From positions 8,820 to 72,819 of the forward strand of contig NZ_QUJB01000014.1 in the NCBI RefSeq assembly GCF_003480435.1: a stretch of DNA of 64,000 bases, written 5' to 3'. Under the pieces are notes generated by a model that had not been told where the DNA came from, made no database searches, and saw only the letters and a list, made by a program, of their open reading frames with translations. Below are positions 9,135 through 16,230 of the stretch, one piece after another (positions within the stretch are counted from its first letter, which is position 1; every line of letters starts with the position of its first letter). Source of the stretch: Clostridium sp. AM30-24. GTDB lineage: Bacteria > Bacillota > Clostridia > Lachnospirales > Lachnospiraceae. Made by a program: the position numbers and the translations under genes.

Positions 9135-9201
9135 TATAAGGGTTTGGGATTATCCCAACAAGCATTTTCCGCAAACGGGTACTCGTTTGCTGTGCTTGCT
9201 A
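9135..9201 (-). repeat. Duplicated palindromic element, copy B (candidate oriT/operator)
   Basis: Read on the minus strand this repeats copy A: AGCAAGCACAGCAAACGAGT, CCCGTTTGCG, then TGCTTGTTGGGATAATCCCA and ACCCTTATA. TTGGGATAATCCCAA is a perfect palindrome here. It lies immediately upstream of mobC and the relaxase, the usual place for an origin of transfer. Confidence 0.72.
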
Positions 9202-9261
9202 TCTACTCCATACCCCCACCGAAAGGCGGTATTTGTTGCGCGTTCCTTTGATTTTGGACGC

Positions 9262-9294
9262 AAAAAAAGATTGCAGCCGCCATGCGCTGCAATC
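9262..9294 (-). terminator. Terminator of the XRE gene
   Basis: On the minus strand GATTGCAGC and GCTGCAATC form a 9-bp stem followed by seven T. It lies 24 bases beyond the XRE gene stop. Confidence 0.88.
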
Positions 9295-9317
9295 TCCCGA
9301 TTTCTCATATTGTGAGG

Positions 9318-9680
9318 TTAATCCTCTGCTTTTTCGACTTCCGTTATCTCCCTTGCTGTTGCGGTTACAATCCGTATGCCTTTATCGCTCATACCGTCCA
9401 GCAGCGCGTCAAGCTGCCGCCGCCCGGTGGATTTCTCCGCATTGCTGTTCGGGAAGAAAAATTGATCTACCGAAATATGATACCGGGTTACAAGGTCATA
9501 GAATACCTGTAAACTCGGCTGTTGTCCCTTGTTCTCGATATTCGCAAGGTAGCGCGGGGAAATATATAACTCGTCGCTTACCTTTTTGCGGCTCTCGCCG
9601 TATTCATTTCTCGCGGCTTTTATAGCTGCCCCGAAAGCCTTAAAGTCGTACAATGGTACGGGTCTTTTTGCCATTTTCAT
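9318..9680 (-). CDS. XRE-family helix-turn-helix regulator
   Basis: The protein has 120 residues. The N-terminal XRE HTH (about residues 15-75) includes ARNEYGESRKKVSDELYISP and RYLANIENKGQQPSL, and a short C-terminal tail follows. Such regulators control ICE gene expression and sit beside the mobilisation genes. The start could be the first Met or Met3 (MAKRPVP); the latter has the GGGTGAATG context upstream. It is divergent from the cargo promoter at 9768, so it may also influence the cargo. Confidence 0.87.
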   Translation of the reverse strand: MKMAKRPVPLYDFKAFGAAIKAARNEYGESRKKVSDELYISPRYLANIENKGQQPSLQVFYDLVTRYHISVDQFFFPNSNAEKSTGRRQLDALLDGMSDKGIRIVTATAREITEVEKAED

Positions 9681-9767
9681 TCACCCTGTTACATTTTACA
9701 GTTCACCTTTCTTTTTGGATATGTCCACACAATTCATATCATTAGGTTAAATACTTCCTGTTGTGTA

Positions 9768-9796
9768 TTGACAGTAGACTGATTTTCTGATAAAAT
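9768..9796 (+). promoter_or_regulatory. Strong sigma-A promoter of the resistance-like cargo
   Basis: TTGACA (9768-9773), a 17-base spacer and TAAAAT (9791-9796). It lies about 30 bases before the leader peptide start and drives the attenuated leader. Confidence 0.88.
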
Positions 9797-9824
9797 AAAA
9801 TTTATGTAAAAGGAGGCGGCGTTT

Positions 9825-9851
9825 ATGTTGCATAGCATGCGTATTAGATAA
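9825..9851 (+). CDS. Regulatory leader peptide MLHSMRIR (macrolide-stalling type)
   Basis: This 8-codon ORF follows AGGAGG at 9811-9816 with 8-base spacing and ends in TAA. The peptide ends Arg-Ile-Arg. Leader peptides of ermD (MTHSMRLR...) and mef (MTASMRLR) share this form, and the Arg-X-Arg motif is established to stall ribosomes carrying macrolides. Its coding sequence pairs with a downstream segment of the leader RNA. Stalling here would change folding of the attenuator ahead of the KTR and methylase genes. The inducing drug is inferred, not shown. Confidence 0.85.
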   Translation: MLHSMRIR

Positions 9852-9918
9852 GCATTGAAAAAAAGGATTTTCCCATTTTCAACATGGGCTTTTTTGTCAT
9901 GCTTATTTTGCGGATGCT
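9834..9918 (+). promoter_or_regulatory. Attenuator structure overlapping the leader peptide
   Basis: Bases 9834-9855, which include the last leader codons, can pair with 9899-9918 (AGCAT.CG...ATAAGCAT against ATGCTTAT...CG.ATGCT). Inside this large stem is a smaller hairpin, CCCAT/ATGGG followed by six T (9872-9895), which looks like an intrinsic terminator. A ribosome stalled on the leader would disturb this fold. The pairing was found by eye. Confidence 0.7.
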
Positions 9919-10004
9919 ATACAAAAAACTAACGACGTATAGATATAGTATAGACATAGTGCAAGCTATGCCTTAGTTTTGTTGTACTGCTCTGTGCATT
10001 ATAA

Positions 10005-10047
10005 ATGCAGGTCAATGCTCATGTTGAGGATTGACCTGCATTTTTTT
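10005..10047 (+). terminator. Second leader terminator before the KTR gene
   Basis: ATGCAGGTCAAT pairs perfectly with ATTGACCTGCAT, followed by seven T. It lies after the promoter and 26 bases before the first cargo gene, so read-through must be regulated for the genes to be expressed. Confidence 0.9.
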
Positions 10048-10072
10048 GTGTAAAAAGGACGAGTGAAATATA

Positions 10073-10258
10073 ATGCTTAAAAAATATTGGATAAAATGTC
10101 CGATTTGTAACGGAAAGACGAGAGTTCAAGTATTTCATAATACTGTATTAAAAGATTTTCCTCTTTTCTGCCCTAAATGCAAATTGACGCATATCATTGA
10201 TGTAGAAAAATTAGAGATTGTAATCAAAAATACAGAAAAACAAACTTTTATTATTTAG
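10073..10258 (+). CDS. Cysteine-rich KTR-domain protein
   Basis: The protein has 61 residues. A zinc ribbon is formed by CPICNGKTRVQ and CPKCKLTH, and the characteristic Lys-Thr-Arg follows the first Cys pair. KTR proteins are small ORFs frequently found just upstream of resistance genes in Firmicute mobile elements. It lies between the leader terminator and the methylase gene and is separated from the latter by 16 bases, so the two are co-transcribed. Function is unknown; a role in rRNA or nucleic-acid handling is speculation. Confidence 0.85.
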   Translation: MLKKYWIKCPICNGKTRVQVFHNTVLKDFPLFCPKCKLTHIIDVEKLEIVIKNTEKQTFII

Positions 10259-10274
10259 AAGAAAGGATATAAAA

Positions 10275-11258
10275 ATGAAACGTTTACCTAAATATACGCC
10301 TGCGGAAGTACGGAATGATCCATACGGATTTACTTACAAAGAAATGTCGGAAGTTATTGGCGAGAATGAAGCAAAAGCCTTATATGAAGAATTATATAAG
10401 CAATTACCACGCAAAAAAAATCTATCAATGTTGGTAAAAAATATTTGCAAAAGCAGTGATACTGAAAAGTATGTTTACGAACTGAAAGACAACAAATACA
10501 TTGAAACGGTTTTTATCAAGCGGCGAGATGGTGGAACTGTTTGCGTGAGCACACAAGTCGGTTGTCCTGTTGGTTGTATTTTTTGTGAGTCCGGGCGAAA
10601 TGGCTTTGTTCGTAATCTAACATCGTCAGAAATCGTACAACAGATTATATTGTTGCGTCGAAAAGTAAACCGTATCGTTTTTATGGGTATGGGAGAGCCT
10701 TTATTCAATTATGACAACTTGATAAAAGCAATCCATATTCTCCGAGATAGATATGGGCTCAACTTTCCAACCGACGGCATTACCATATCAACAGTTGGTC
10801 CGGTCGATCAATTAAAAAAATTGCGCGAGGAACATCTTAAAATTCAGTTGACAATATCTTTACACGCAGCAACACAATCTGCAAGAAATCGTATTATTCC
10901 TCACATGCGCATATATGCTATTGAAGATGTTGTTAAGCAAGCCTTATCCTATTCTGAAAGGCATAATCGCAAAATTGTCTTTGCGTATTTGCTTTTACCG
11001 GGTATAAATGACCGGCCCTCAGATGTAAGACAACTTGCAAAATGGTTTCGGGGCAAAAAAGTTATGATTAACGTGTTACAATACAACCCAACAAGCAATT
11101 CAAGAATTAAAGCACCACAGAAACGGGAAATAGTTGCATTCAAACATCAATTAGAGCAAGCAGGACTTGAAGTTACTATGAGAGTTTCTCATGGCAGAGA
11201 GATTAACGCGGCTTGTGGACAGTTAGCTAACACATATAATAAATTCAAAAAAAAATGA
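10275..11258 (+). CDS. Cfr/RlmN-family radical SAM 23S rRNA methyltransferase (divergent)
   Basis: The protein has 327 residues. The radical SAM cluster motif CPVGCIFC supplies Cys97, Cys101 and Cys104. Both catalytic Cys of the RlmN/Cfr mechanism are present: Cys90 (VCVSTQVGC) and Cys314 (INAACGQL). MGMGEPL and the NPT segment near residue 276 also fit. The family methylates A2503 of 23S rRNA: RlmN at C2 as housekeeping, Cfr at C8 conferring multi-drug resistance. It is shorter than Cfr (about 349) and differs at several positions (FCESG instead of FCATG). AT-rich cargo in an ICE behind a drug-responsive leader argues for resistance rather than housekeeping. Whether it is C2 or C8 specific cannot be decided here. 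Confidence 0.85.
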   Translation: MKRLPKYTPAEVRNDPYGFTYKEMSEVIGENEAKALYEELYKQLPRKKNLSMLVKNICKSSDTEKYVYELKDNKYIETVFIKRRDGGTVCVSTQVGCPVGCIFCESGRNGFVRNLTSSEIVQQIILLRRKVNRIVFMGMGEPLFNYDNLIKAIHILRDRYGLNFPTDGITISTVGPVDQLKKLREEHLKIQLTISLHAATQSARNRIIPHMRIYAIEDVVKQALSYSERHNRKIVFAYLLLPGINDRPSDVRQLAKWFRGKKVMINVLQYNPTSNSRIKAPQKREIVAFKHQLEQAGLEVTMRVSHGREINAACGQLANTYNKFKKK

Positions 11259-11286
11259 TTAAAAGTGCCAGACGCATAGACGCAGA

Positions 11287-11335
11287 GCCGATAACGCATT
11301 AGGTCAAAAAACCTATGTGTTATCGGCTTTTTTAT
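11287..11335 (+). terminator. Terminator of the cargo operon
   Basis: GCCGATAACGCATTAGGT pairs with ACCTATGTGTTATCGGC, with one G-T pair, followed by a T run. It lies 28 bases after the methylase stop. Confidence 0.9.
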
Positions 11336-11411
11336 TTAATATTGCGCAAAAGCCGCTGTTCCCTATTATAGAATGGATTGCGGGTAGTGTATTAAAGTCG
11401 CCCTTTTTTAA

Positions 11412-11453
11412 GGATACGGCGGTATCGGGGAGGTATCGCCGTGTCCATTTTTA
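11412..11453 (+). terminator. Hairpin with T-rich tail
   Basis: GGATACGGCG-GTATC pairs with GGTATCGCCGTGTCC, followed by ATTTTTATTT. It is a probable terminator or 5' leader structure. Confidence 0.6.
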
Positions 11454-11568
11454 TTTACTGTAACCCGCCTAATGCTTTGCGGTCAAAAAAAGCTATGCTC
11501 CGCAAGCGGGATATTCCGGCTATGAATGTGAACTGTCAATACATTTAGCTACTGCTTACATTTCCTTT

Positions 11569-11610
11569 GCGCCCGTCCGCGTCTTGCGGACGGGCGCATT
11601 TTGCTTTTTT
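11569..11610 (+). terminator. GC-rich hairpin ahead of the sigma factor gene
   Basis: TGCGCCCGTCCGC pairs with GCGGACGGGCGCA, followed by TTTTGCTTTTTT. It insulates the ICE regulatory genes from upstream transcription. Confidence 0.78.
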
Positions 11611-11731
11611 CAACTTTTTTCTGAAAAGCGCACTCAAGAGCCATCTCCCGAACGGGTACGGAGCGAAAGGGGCAGAGAGGACAAGCCCTTAACTCCCGTC
11701 CTCTACTCCACGCGGGAAGGAGGTGAACTCT

Positions 11732-12169
11732 ATGGAGCTATCTTCTTCCGACAAGGAAAGAATACAACATCAGTACGACGCATTAGCAAAGAAAACTTTG
11801 GTCGGCGAAGCGAAAAGCCACCGCCGCACTCTTGCGAAACGCGCAGCACGCGAAGTTACTTTTTCGGATTTGAGCGAAAGCGAACTCGCGCAGCTTTTCA
11901 CAACGGACGAATACGAAAGCGATTATTTCCGTTTTCAAGTGTCCGGCTTTGATGTACTCGTCAAAAATGAACTGCTTGCCGAAGCCCTTAACGCTTTGCC
12001 CGAAAGGAAACGCGACATTATCCTTTTGTCCTACTTCTTGGATATGAGCGACGCGGAAATTGGCGAACTGCTGAATGTTGTACGCACGACGGTTTTCCGG
12101 CACAGGAAATCCGCGCTTGCGAAAATCAAACAGTATTTGGAGGGAAAAGCAGATGATGAATACCGTTAG
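11732..12169 (+). CDS. Sigma-70 family (region 4) ICE regulator
   Basis: The protein has 145 residues. The C-terminal HTH (LPERKRDIILLSYF and NVVRTTVFRHRKSALAKIKQ, about residues 90-140) is a sigma-70 region 4. The N-terminal part has a basic stretch and resembles Tn916 Orf7-like proteins. ATG 11732 is chosen because AAGGAGG lies 8 bases upstream; the GTG at 11723 overlaps that site. It overlaps the following HTH gene by 17 bases. The expected role is activation of ICE transfer or excision genes. Confidence 0.85.
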   Translation: MELSSSDKERIQHQYDALAKKTLVGEAKSHRRTLAKRAAREVTFSDLSESELAQLFTTDEYESDYFRFQVSGFDVLVKNELLAEALNALPERKRDIILLSYFLDMSDAEIGELLNVVRTTVFRHRKSALAKIKQYLEGKADDEYR

Positions 12170-12395
12170 GAAGTCTGAAAATCTGTTGCCGTTCCCTGTC
12201 ATTTCCGCAGCGGCAAACGGCGACACAACCGCCATGTGCGCGATCTTGAAGCACTACGAGGGTTACATAGCGAAACTTTGTACCCGCACGCTGAAAGACG
12301 ACGCGGGCAATACCTATTCCTATGTGGACGAGGAAATGCGTAACAGGCTGCAAGTGCGCCTTATTACCCGCACCCTTGCTTTTCATGTAGGATAA
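12153..12395 (+). CDS. HTH_16-type small ICE protein (Tn916 Orf8-like)
   Basis: The protein has 80 residues: FPVISAAANGDTTAMCAILK, then a GYIAKLCTRTL segment and an EEMRNRLQVRLITRTL helix near the end. This is the helix-turn-helix protein that accompanies the region-4 sigma factor in Tn916-like and clostridial ICEs. The GGAGGGAAAAGCAG stretch inside the sigma gene is its ribosome site. The pair probably acts together as a regulator. Confidence 0.82.
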   Translation: MMNTVRKSENLLPFPVISAAANGDTTAMCAILKHYEGYIAKLCTRTLKDDAGNTYSYVDEEMRNRLQVRLITRTLAFHVG

Positions 12396-12803
12396 TCTTT
12401 TAGCCCATGCGGGGAGCGTGTCCCCTTTCCACGCTTCCCGTTATGGGCTATTTGTCGTTCCGCAAAAGCATATCCGCTGTTGATGTGCTTTTGCAGGCCG
12501 ACAAAGCCTATTGTTCTTTGACAAAGAAAGCGGCCTTTGGTGCGCAGCATAACAGGCAAACGGGTACATTCCGTCTGTACCGAGCCAGTCGGCGGGTACG
12601 CCATGACAGCTTTTCCCCATAGGGGAAAAGCCGAGCGAGAACTACCGCGCCGTAAAACAGGTTTAGCAGCTTGTGGGCGACGACATACAAGGCGGCACAA
12701 TGATACTCCCGCGTTGAACACCCTCAAAGTATTGCGCGGCGCACCCATAAGCATGGGCCGGGGTGAAACTCCCGTGAGGTTGCAGCTAACAACCGCCCGT
12801 TTT
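12396..12803 (+). ncRNA. Candidate structured non-coding RNA between the HTH gene and tnpW
   Basis: About 400 bases without a plausible gene but with dense hairpin potential. TAGCCCAT...GAGCGTG pairs with CACGCTTCCC...ATGGGCTA (12402-12452). GCTTTTCCCC pairs with GGGGAAAAGC (12609-12631). CCCATAAGCATGGG lies at about 12744. GGTTGCAGCTAACAACC is followed by GCCCGTTTTTGCC (12778-12803). I do not recognise a named RNA family. It could be a regulatory RNA, a 5' leader for tnpW and the recombinase, or recombination-related DNA. Confidence 0.45.
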
Positions 12804-12853
12804 TGCCTTTTGACGAATATAGTTTATCCATACAGGAAAAGGAGGTTTTTCTA

Positions 12854-13027
12854 ATGGATAAAAAACAGACAATTACAACCGAACGCAAAATAGGGAAAAT
12901 CACCTATCTTGTTCAAGCGTTGCCGAGTGAAAAGGCAACCGATACAATCCATAAAAAGATTGAGAAACTCATTGTAAAGGATTTGCAGAAAAAGCCCGGA
13001 AATCCGGGATTTTTAGCGTCCGAGTAG
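12854..13027 (+). CDS. Transposon-encoded TnpW family protein
   Basis: This 57-residue basic protein contains ERKIGKITYLVQALPSEKAT followed by KKIEKLIVKDLQKK. TnpW-like proteins lie directly ahead of TnpX-type serine recombinases, as here. ATG 12854 follows AAAAGGAGG with suitable spacing. The function is not established; a directionality or excision role is an inference from position. Confidence 0.8.
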   Translation: MDKKQTITTERKIGKITYLVQALPSEKATDTIHKKIEKLIVKDLQKKPGNPGFLASE

Positions 13028-13104
13028 TGCATTAGGCGGCGGGATATGGTATAATGATAGCAACACATTATACCTGTTTATTCGGCTGTCGGAAAGGAGG
13101 ACTA

Positions 13105-14778
13105 ATGTTACAGTCGAATAAAATCACCGCCCTTTACTGCCGTTTAAGTCAAGAGGATATGCAAGCCGGAGAAAGCGGAAGCATACAGCACCAAAAAATG
13201 ATACTTCAACGCTATGCGGACGAACACCATTTTTTGAACACAAAGTTTTTTGTGGACGACGGATTTTCCGGCGTGAGTTTTGAGCGCGAGGGGCTGCAAG
13301 CGATGTTGCAGGAAGTGGAAGCCGGACGAGTGGCGACGGTCATTACCAAAGACCTTTCCCGTCTTGGCAGAAACTATCTGAAAACGGGCGAACTCATAGA
13401 GATTGTATTTCCCGAAAACGGAGTACGCTATATCGCGATCAACGACGGAGTTGACACAGCGCGGGAGGATAACGAGTTTACCCCCTTGCGGAACTGGTTT
13501 AACGAGTTTTACGCCCGCGACACAAGCAAGAAAATCCGCGCAGTTAAACAGGCACAGGCGCAAAAAGGCGAGCGCGTCAACGGGGAATATCCATACGGCT
13601 ATATCCCAGACCCGAACAACCGCCACCACCTTATACCCGACCCGGAAACCGCGCCGATTGTCAAACAGGTTTTCGCTATGTTTGTTAGCGGCGTGCGTAT
13701 GTGCGAAATCCAAAAATGGCTTGCGGAAAACAAAGTCTTGACGATTGGAGCGTTGCGCTATCAGCGTACAGGACAGGCGCGGTATCAGCGGGCAATGATC
13801 GCCCCCTATACTTGGCCGGACAAAACGCTCTATGACATATTAGCAAGGCAGGAATATTTAGGGCATACCATAACCGCGAAAACTCACAAGGTATCCTACA
13901 AGTCGAAAAAGACCCGGAAGAACGAAGAAGAACAACGCTATTTCTTCCCAAACACCCATGAGCCGCTTGTTGACGAGGAAACCTTTGAACTTGCGCAAAA
14001 GCGGATTGCTACCCGCCACCGCCCGACAAAAGCAGCGGAGATTGATATTTTTTCCGGCTTGCTGTTTTGCGCTGGTTGCAGACATAAGATGTATTACCAA
14101 CAGGGCGTAAATATCGAGCCGCGCAAGTTTTCCTATTCTTGCGGCGCATGGCGCAACAGGGCAAGGACAGGCAGCGAGTGTACCTCTCATTATATCCGCA
14201 AAAACGTACTTCTTGATTTAGTGCTGGAAGATATGCGGCGGGTTTTGCGGTATGTTAAGGAACACGAACAGGACTTTATCTGTAAAGCTACCGAGTACGG
14301 CGACATGGAAGCGAGAAAGGCATTAGCGCAGCAGCAAAAGGAACTTTTCAAAGCACAGGCGCGTATGACCGAACTTGACACGCTTTTCCGCAAGCTGTAT
14401 GAGGACAACGCATTAGGCAGACTGACAGATGAACGGTTTGTGTTTCTAACTTCCGGCTATGAGGACGAAAAGAAATCCCTTGCCGCAAGGATAGACGAGT
14501 TACAACAGCAGATCGCAACCGTTACCGAGCGAAAAAGGGATATATCAAGGTTTATTCAGATTGTCGGGAAATACAGCGACATACAGGAATTGACCTATGA
14601 AAACGTCCATGAGTTTATCGACCGTATTTTGATACATGAATTAGACCGGGAAACCAACACCCGGAAAATCGAAATCCATTATAGCTTTGTCGGACAGGTT
14701 GATACCGAGCAGGAGCCGACGCAAGTTGTCAACCATGACCGCCGCAACATGGTAGATGTAAAAAGTATCGCTATCTAA
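13105..14778 (+). CDS. Large serine recombinase (TnpX/TndX type)
   Basis: The protein has 557 residues. The N-terminal resolvase domain carries the catalytic Ser15 in ALYCRLSQED, and ITKDLSRLGRNYL and YIAINDGVDT are typical catalytic-domain segments. The central recombinase domain includes GYIPDPNN and the zinc ribbon CAGCRHKM...CGAWRN...C. A C-terminal coiled coil and DNA-binding tail follow. It catalyses integration and excision of the ICE. ATG 13105 follows GGAAAGGAGG; upstream codons in frame lack a ribosome site. The stop is about 5-10 bases from the junction with the hipA fragment, as expected for an element-terminal integrase. Confidence 0.95.
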   Translation: MLQSNKITALYCRLSQEDMQAGESGSIQHQKMILQRYADEHHFLNTKFFVDDGFSGVSFEREGLQAMLQEVEAGRVATVITKDLSRLGRNYLKTGELIEIVFPENGVRYIAINDGVDTAREDNEFTPLRNWFNEFYARDTSKKIRAVKQAQAQKGERVNGEYPYGYIPDPNNRHHLIPDPETAPIVKQVFAMFVSGVRMCEIQKWLAENKVLTIGALRYQRTGQARYQRAMIAPYTWPDKTLYDILARQEYLGHTITAKTHKVSYKSKKTRKNEEEQRYFFPNTHEPLVDEETFELAQKRIATRHRPTKAAEIDIFSGLLFCAGCRHKMYYQQGVNIEPRKFSYSCGAWRNRARTGSECTSHYIRKNVLLDLVLEDMRRVLRYVKEHEQDFICKATEYGDMEARKALAQQQKELFKAQARMTELDTLFRKLYEDNALGRLTDERFVFLTSGYEDEKKSLAARIDELQQQIATVTERKRDISRFIQIVGKYSDIQELTYENVHEFIDRILIHELDRETNTRKIEIHYSFVGQVDTEQEPTQVVNHDRRNMVDVKSIAI

Positions 14779-14782
14779 CCCC

Positions 14783-15388
14783 AGCAAATTTCCGGCCCAT
14801 GTAGATGGAAAAGATGCAGGAAAAATGGAGTATGATTATTCATGCTGTGCCCGGAAATGTGAAATTACGATGAGTGAGACAAAGCTGTTCCCGTCTGGAA
14901 TCTGTAAAGGCTATTTTGGAACCAGACGGTTTGACAGAGTCCCTGATCAAAATGGGATAAAGCGAGTCCATATGCTGACAGCTGCAGCGCTTCTCGAACT
15001 GGACTTTGAACAGCCGAGTCTTGATTATCACAGTCTGATGAAACTTACGAAGATATTGACGAAGGATCATTATGCGGATGTGGAAAGTATGTTTCGCAGA
15101 ATGTGTTTTAATGTTTTTGCGCATAACAGAGATGACCACTCAAAAAATTTCACCTATTTATATGATGAAGAAAAAGACCAGTGGAGACTGAGCCCTGCAT
15201 ATGATCTTACTTATAGTAATACGTACTATGGGGAACACACAACGACCGTCGACGGAAATGGAAAAGATCCGGGAAGAAAAGAATTATTAGCTGTTGGCAT
15301 TACGGCCGGAATGAAGAGGAACCGGTGTATGGAAATTATTGATGAGATCGAGAAGTGTGTGGGAGAGATGCTTGGCGGCTACCTATAG
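14783..15388 (+). pseudogene. 3' fragment of a HipA-like kinase gene cut by the ICE
   Basis: From about 14783 the frame reads SKFPAHVDGKDAGK and then KMEYDYS, which is mid-HipA sequence. It continues with LFPSGICKGYFGTRRFDRV, the catalytic loop HNRDDHSKNF and the metal-binding SPAYDLTYS, and ends normally. HipA kinases of type II toxin-antitoxin systems phosphorylate targets such as tRNA synthetases. There is no own start or ribosome site ahead of the homologous part, and the N-terminal half is missing. The ICE therefore appears inserted within the gene. An ATG at 14825 could allow expression of about 187 residues, but this would lack the N-terminal lobe. Confidence 0.85.
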
Positions 15389-15457
15389 AATGCGTTCTAC
15401 GATGAGCCTGAAAAGTTACAATGTGTCAATGAAATACACAATTAATTCACAAAAAAA

Positions 15458-15484
15458 TTAGCACTCACCACTTGACAGTGCTAA
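15458..15484 (+). promoter_or_regulatory. CIRCE element (HrcA operator)
   Basis: TTAGCACTC, nine bases, CAGTGCTAA. This matches the CIRCE consensus TTAGCACTC-N9-GAGTGCTAA with a single mismatch. It overlaps the -35 box of the hsp20-clpB promoter. Confidence 0.93.
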
Positions 15485-15500
15485 TAATGTGTGTTATATT
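15472..15500 (+). promoter_or_regulatory. Promoter of hsp20-clpB
   Basis: TTGACA (15472-15477), a 17-base spacer and TATATT (15495-15500). The right half of CIRCE lies across the -35 region, so HrcA bound there would block RNA polymerase. Confidence 0.85.
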
Positions 15501-15630
15501 ACATGCAGAACAAAGGGAGAGAGAAAAAATCAAAGGATCTCAAGGAGTTCCCAAGATTGGAAAATCTTCTGAAGTTCTTTCAGATAGATGACAAACAAGA
15601 AAACAGGAATTCTGATTGGAGGAATGATTT

Positions 15631-16077
15631 ATGTATATGCCGAGTATTTTTGGAGAAAGTTTATTTGATAATATGTTCCCGTTTGATGAAAAGTTCTTTA
15701 CAGAAAAGAAGGATCCGCTGTATGGTAAGAATGTATCCAGACTGATGAAGACAGATGTCAGAGAGACAGAAAAGACGTATGAGCTTGATATCGATCTTCC
15801 GGGATTTAAGAAAGATGAGATCCAGATCGAACTGAAGGATGGTTATCTGACCGTCAGTGCCGAGAAAGGTCTTGATAAGGACGAGGAAGATAAGAAAGGC
15901 AAATACATCCGCAAGGAACGTTATGCAGGTGCTCTGAGCAGAACCTTCTATCTTGGCGAGGAGATCCGGGAAGAGGAGATTAAGGCAAAATTCGAAAACG
16001 GTATCCTGAGTGTATCGATTCCGAAAGAGGAAGAGAAGAAGGTTGAAGGTCCGAAGCACATTTCCATCGAAGGGTGA
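15631..16077 (+). CDS. Hsp20/alpha-crystallin small heat shock protein
   Basis: The protein has 148 residues. An N-terminal arm (MYMPSIFGESLFDNMF) leads into an alpha-crystallin domain at about residues 40-140 with KTYELDIDLPGFKKDEI and the FENGILSVSIPK edge strand, and the end is short. It acts as an ATP-independent holdase that keeps unfolded clients accessible to ClpB/DnaK. GGAGGAATGATTT precedes ATG 15631. The 5' untranslated leader is about 125 bases. It is under CIRCE control and is followed by clpB, its functional partner. Confidence 0.95.
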   Translation: MYMPSIFGESLFDNMFPFDEKFFTEKKDPLYGKNVSRLMKTDVRETEKTYELDIDLPGFKKDEIQIELKDGYLTVSAEKGLDKDEEDKKGKYIRKERYAGALSRTFYLGEEIREEEIKAKFENGILSVSIPKEEEKKVEGPKHISIEG

Positions 16078-16230
16078 TCTGACAGCCCCGAGCGGTAACG
16101 ATACAGAAACGCATGCGAAGCTACCACGTATCTGAAAGATTAAGCCGCCCGGCGGATGAAAATTTCGCTGGGCGGTATTACTGACAACAAACACAACAAG
16201 TACTTCAGAATTGAAGGGAGGCTTGCGATC

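Larger units (their letters stand above)
11259..11731 (+). other. Gene-free stretch between the cargo and the sigma factor
   Basis: No convincing gene. It holds three terminator hairpins, listed separately. Between them are a CTTTGCGGTC...GCTCCGCAAG pairing and other weak structures. The AT-rich to GC-rich transition occurs near 11340, probably marking the right edge of the inserted cargo. Confidence 0.6.
1..14785. mobile_element. Right part of an integrative conjugative element
   Basis: The window opens inside an ICE and contains its right part up to the integrase end. Contents in order are conjugation genes, mobilisation genes on the opposite strand, a resistance-like cargo, regulators and a large serine recombinase. 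The gene set resembles the Tn1549/CTn-type conjugation module combined with a TnpX/TndX-type recombinase. The right boundary is placed just after the recombinase stop (14776-14778), because HipA-like reading resumes by about 14783. The left end is outside the window. The backbone is GC-rich, whereas 9.7-11.3 kb is visibly AT-rich, which suggests later cargo acquisition. Confidence 0.88.
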
